Assembly: GCA_030627475.1 (NCBI GenBank)
Contig: DAOURZ010000039.1
Coordinates: 1-8,585, forward strand
DNA length: 8,585 nucleotides
Reading direction: 5' to 3'
From: Deltaproteobacteria bacterium
Lineage (GTDB): Bacteria; Desulfobacterota; Desulfobacteria; Desulfobacterales; ETH-SRB1
Notes under the pieces: model-generated
Told to the model about the DNA's origin: nothing
The model's database searches: none
Seen by the model: only the letters and a program-made list of their open reading frames with translations
Translations under genes and position numbers: made by a program
Part shown: positions 6,763 through 8,585 of the stretch, in pieces
Layout: every line of letters starts with the position of its first letter
How positions within the stretch are numbered: the first letter of the stretch is position 1

Positions 6763-7200
6763 TTAGAATGCTCCCAGTTGGCATTTATTAATTTTAATAT
6801 TCATATCTTCACATATACCACTGACCGTCATTTTATTTACTTTAAAGAAGGATGCTATACCCCATGCAATTTCACAAGCAAGTTTTCCTTTAACAAGATT
6901 GTTGGTAATTGTATTTTTAATATTTTGGTTGGTTGTTTTTACAGGAATTACAATTTTTTTATCAGGTTTATATCCAAATAACCCCATCCGGCATTTTACC
7001 AACCTGCAATTAATTAAATTTGCAATCATTCCAACTTTGCAAGGAGAGACATTGCACCGCTTTGCTATCAAAAATGCAGACACACACGAGAGTTCACTGT
7101 TTAATGAATGCTTTAAAATCTCATATTTAATTGAGCTATCAGGTGTTGCGTCGCTTTTGTGTTTATCGACCAATTTTTTATCGCTGTTTTCGAAAACCAT
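6763..7200 (-). CDS. Uncharacterised protein with two tandem helix-turn-helix-like units
   Basis: I do not recognise a named family. The 145-residue protein contains an internal duplication: residues 36-75 align without gaps to 106-145, exactly 70 residues apart, with 13 identities including Leu37/107, Cys39/109, Ala42/112, Val51/121, Asn64/134, Lys69/139, Cys70/140, Gly73/143 and Phe75/145. Each unit has the pattern A..IA....V....V..I followed by N....KC..G.F, which resembles a tri-helical helix-turn-helix ending in a short cysteine-containing motif. The linker and N-terminus are rich in lysine, serine and asparagine. There is no signal peptide or membrane segment. DNA binding is plausible but not shown. 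The ATG at 7200 follows ggaaag (7212-7207). The ATPase/nuclease gene ends 2 nt upstream and mltF starts 1 nt after the stop, so the three are probably one transcript. The second unit ends precisely at the stop codon. Confidence 0.75.
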   Translation of the reverse strand: MVFENSDKKLVDKHKSDATPDSSIKYEILKHSLNSELSCVSAFLIAKRCNVSPCKVGMIANLINCRLVKCRMGLFGYKPDKKIVIPVKTTNQNIKNTITNNLVKGKLACEIAWGIASFFKVNKMTVSGICEDMNIKINKCQLGAF

Positions 7201-7202
7201 TT

Positions 7203-8585
7203 TTATCTTTCCGGGTTACCCACGTTTTTTATCATTCCAATTTCTTCTTCCCACATAAAATTTTTTATATTTTTATCATTTTTGCTGAATTCTATCCCGA
7301 TAAGATAGATTTTCTTTCCTTTTTGCTGATATTTTTCAGAATACTTTTTCTTTTTTATCTGTTCAAGGGCGGTTCCTTTTGTTTTATCAACCTCAACCAC
7401 CTTGAATTCCATGATGTAAATTTTATCATCAAGCTTTACAGTTAAATCAATTCTTCCCTGATTGGTTGTGTCTTCGGCAGTTACGTCAAGACCTGCGGCT
7501 GTAAAGTACGAGTAAAAAATTGACGCATAATATCCTTCATATTCCGAAATTCTGTTCTTTCTGTACCAGTCATGGGGAATAGATGAAAAAAAAGAGAGGA
7601 ATATTTCTTTCAGATCATCCAGTCTTGCTTCAAGCAAAGCTCTGTAAACTGCTATCAGGCGTTTTTCTTTTTTTGCAGGAGGGCATGAATAATGATTCAG
7701 AATAACATCGGTAAAACTCATTCGAACTTCAAGGTTGGGAAATCCAAGCAAATAACTCGTTCTTGAGCCAAGTCTTATTTCTTCTTTAATAGTCAGATAA
7801 CCGGTCTGAAACAGCAGTGTTTCAGGTTCAAGATGTTCAATCTCAAAACTGCCGAGAAGTCCTTCTCCTGCCTCAAAAAGTTCAAGCGAAGGAATATAAT
7901 ATTGATTCTCTTTCAGCAGTTTTATCAGAAATGACGGTGTACCTGTTTCAAACCAGTAGTTTCGAAATTCACCTGATTTTAAATAAAGCAGAACATCAAA
8001 TGGATTGTAAACAGGTTCTCCAAGAAAATTATAACCATTATACCACTCTTTTATTGTATTCAGATCAACACGTTTAAGAGGTTCCTTGAATACTGATTCA
8101 AGCTCGTTCTGGGTATAACCGCAAATTGCTGAATAACGACGGCCAAGGCTAATATCTTCAAGATTATTCAGACCGCTGAAAATACTCACCTTGCTGAACC
8201 TTGAGACTCCTGTAATGAATACAAATTCAAGATAGCTGTCCAGATCCTTGATAACAGAATAAAAATTTTTTAATTCTTCTCTGATCTCAATGGCCGATTC
8301 AAGTTTATCTATATTATCAAGGATTGGCTTGTCATATTCATCTATCAGGATTACAACTTTTTGATTTTGTTTTTCAGATATTCTTCTGACAAGCTCATCA
8401 AATCTGTCACTTATATTTTTTCCTTTTAACTTAACTTTATATTCTTCTGCAAATCGGGAAAGAAGATAATTAAAACGCAAATTCAGGCTATCAGTATTCT
8501 TGAAGATACCGGCTCCAAAGCTGATATGCAGCACAGGCAATTGTTTATCCCAGTTCCAGTTGTTTTCAAGAAACAAACCTTTAAA
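7203..8585 (-). CDS. AAA-ATPase-like / PD-(D/E)XK nuclease-family protein, 5' end outside the window
   Basis: This belongs to a widespread family of uncharacterised proteins with an N-terminal AAA-ATPase-like domain and a C-terminal PD-(D/E)XK nuclease-like domain. The reading frame is open to the window edge (..FKGLFLENNW); the internal TTG at 8576 is not the real start. The missing part, probably some 60-70 residues, should hold the Walker A loop. Numbering from that TTG, the Walker B strand is VVILIDEYDKPIL (74-86) and a sensor-like FVFITGVSRFSK is at 118-129. GYTQNELESVF (153-163) and KEWYNGY (176-182) are typical of the family. The nuclease motif is GRIDLTV (Asp377) followed by IYIMEFKV (Glu390, Lys392), so the catalytic core looks intact. 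The biological role is unknown; multiple copies per genome are common, and a mobile or defence role has been suspected but is not shown by this sequence. The stop is 2 nt before the HTH-repeat gene. Confidence 0.88.
   Translation of the reverse strand, partial: FKGLFLENNWNWDKQLPVLHISFGAGIFKNTDSLNLRFNYLLSRFAEEYKVKLKGKNISDRFDELVRRISEKQNQKVVILIDEYDKPILDNIDKLESAIEIREELKNFYSVIKDLDSYLEFVFITGVSRFSKVSIFSGLNNLEDISLGRRYSAICGYTQNELESVFKEPLKRVDLNTIKEWYNGYNFLGEPVYNPFDVLLYLKSGEFRNYWFETGTPSFLIKLLKENQYYIPSLELFEAGEGLLGSFEIEHLEPETLLFQTGYLTIKEEIRLGSRTSYLLGFPNLEVRMSFTDVILNHYSCPPAKKEKRLIAVYRALLEARLDDLKEIFLSFFSSIPHDWYRKNRISEYEGYYASIFYSYFTAAGLDVTAEDTTNQGRIDLTVKLDDKIYIMEFKVVEVDKTKGTALEQIKKKKYSEKYQQKGKKIYLIGIEFSKNDKNIKNFMWEEEIGMIKNVGNPER

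Noticed and set aside
7131..7445. A + strand open frame rich in Phe and Leu across the HTH/nuclease junction
   Set aside because: It is the reverse reading of lysine-rich - strand coding sequence, which always gives Phe-rich shadows. The - strand genes have clear domains or a clear internal repeat.

Overview
The window looks like chromosomal core sequence from an AT-leaning Gram-negative bacterium, most likely a Desulfobacterota (former deltaproteobacterial) sulfate-reducer-type lineage. That placement is inference. It rests on the gene order nrdR-ribD-ribE-ribBA-ribH-nusB, on a membrane-anchored MltF-type transglycosylase, on an AAA-ATPase-like/PD-(D/E)XK gene of a kind often multiplied in such genomes, and on small repeats of a style I associate with them. 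No rRNA or marker protein fixes the taxon.

Positions 96-5295 (+ strand) form one tightly packed set of genes: nrdR, ribD, ribE, ribBA, ribH, nusB and a glyoxalase-II-like metallo-beta-lactamase-fold hydrolase. Gaps are short or negative except for 120 nt between ribE and ribBA. The four rib genes cover GTP plus ribulose-5-phosphate to riboflavin, apart from the dephosphorylation step and the FMN/FAD-forming RibF, neither of which is here. NrdR (ribonucleotide reductase repressor) and NusB (antitermination and rRNA processing factor) are common neighbours of rib genes. I see no FMN riboswitch. The only long non-coding gap in the operon instead holds a 95-nt nested palindrome (2374-2468).

Positions 5334-8585 (- strand) converge on that operon. 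In transcription order they hold a 5'-truncated AAA-ATPase-like/PD-(D/E)XK protein, a 145-residue protein built from two copies of a helix-turn-helix-like unit, and a lytic murein transglycosylase of the MltF type. Only 2 nt and 1 nt separate these genes, so they are probably co-transcribed, although their functions have no obvious link.

The less ordinary features are three small repeats in or beside the rib operon and the duplicated-HTH protein. The repeats are a heptamer array that forms the RibD C-terminus, the nested palindrome before ribBA, and a G+C-rich palindrome that forms the NusB C-terminus. There is no sign of CRISPR, tRNA, rRNA, a complete insertion sequence or a phage. I do not see a convincing new multi-gene system; the nuclease/HTH/MltF cluster is the nearest candidate and the case for it is weak.
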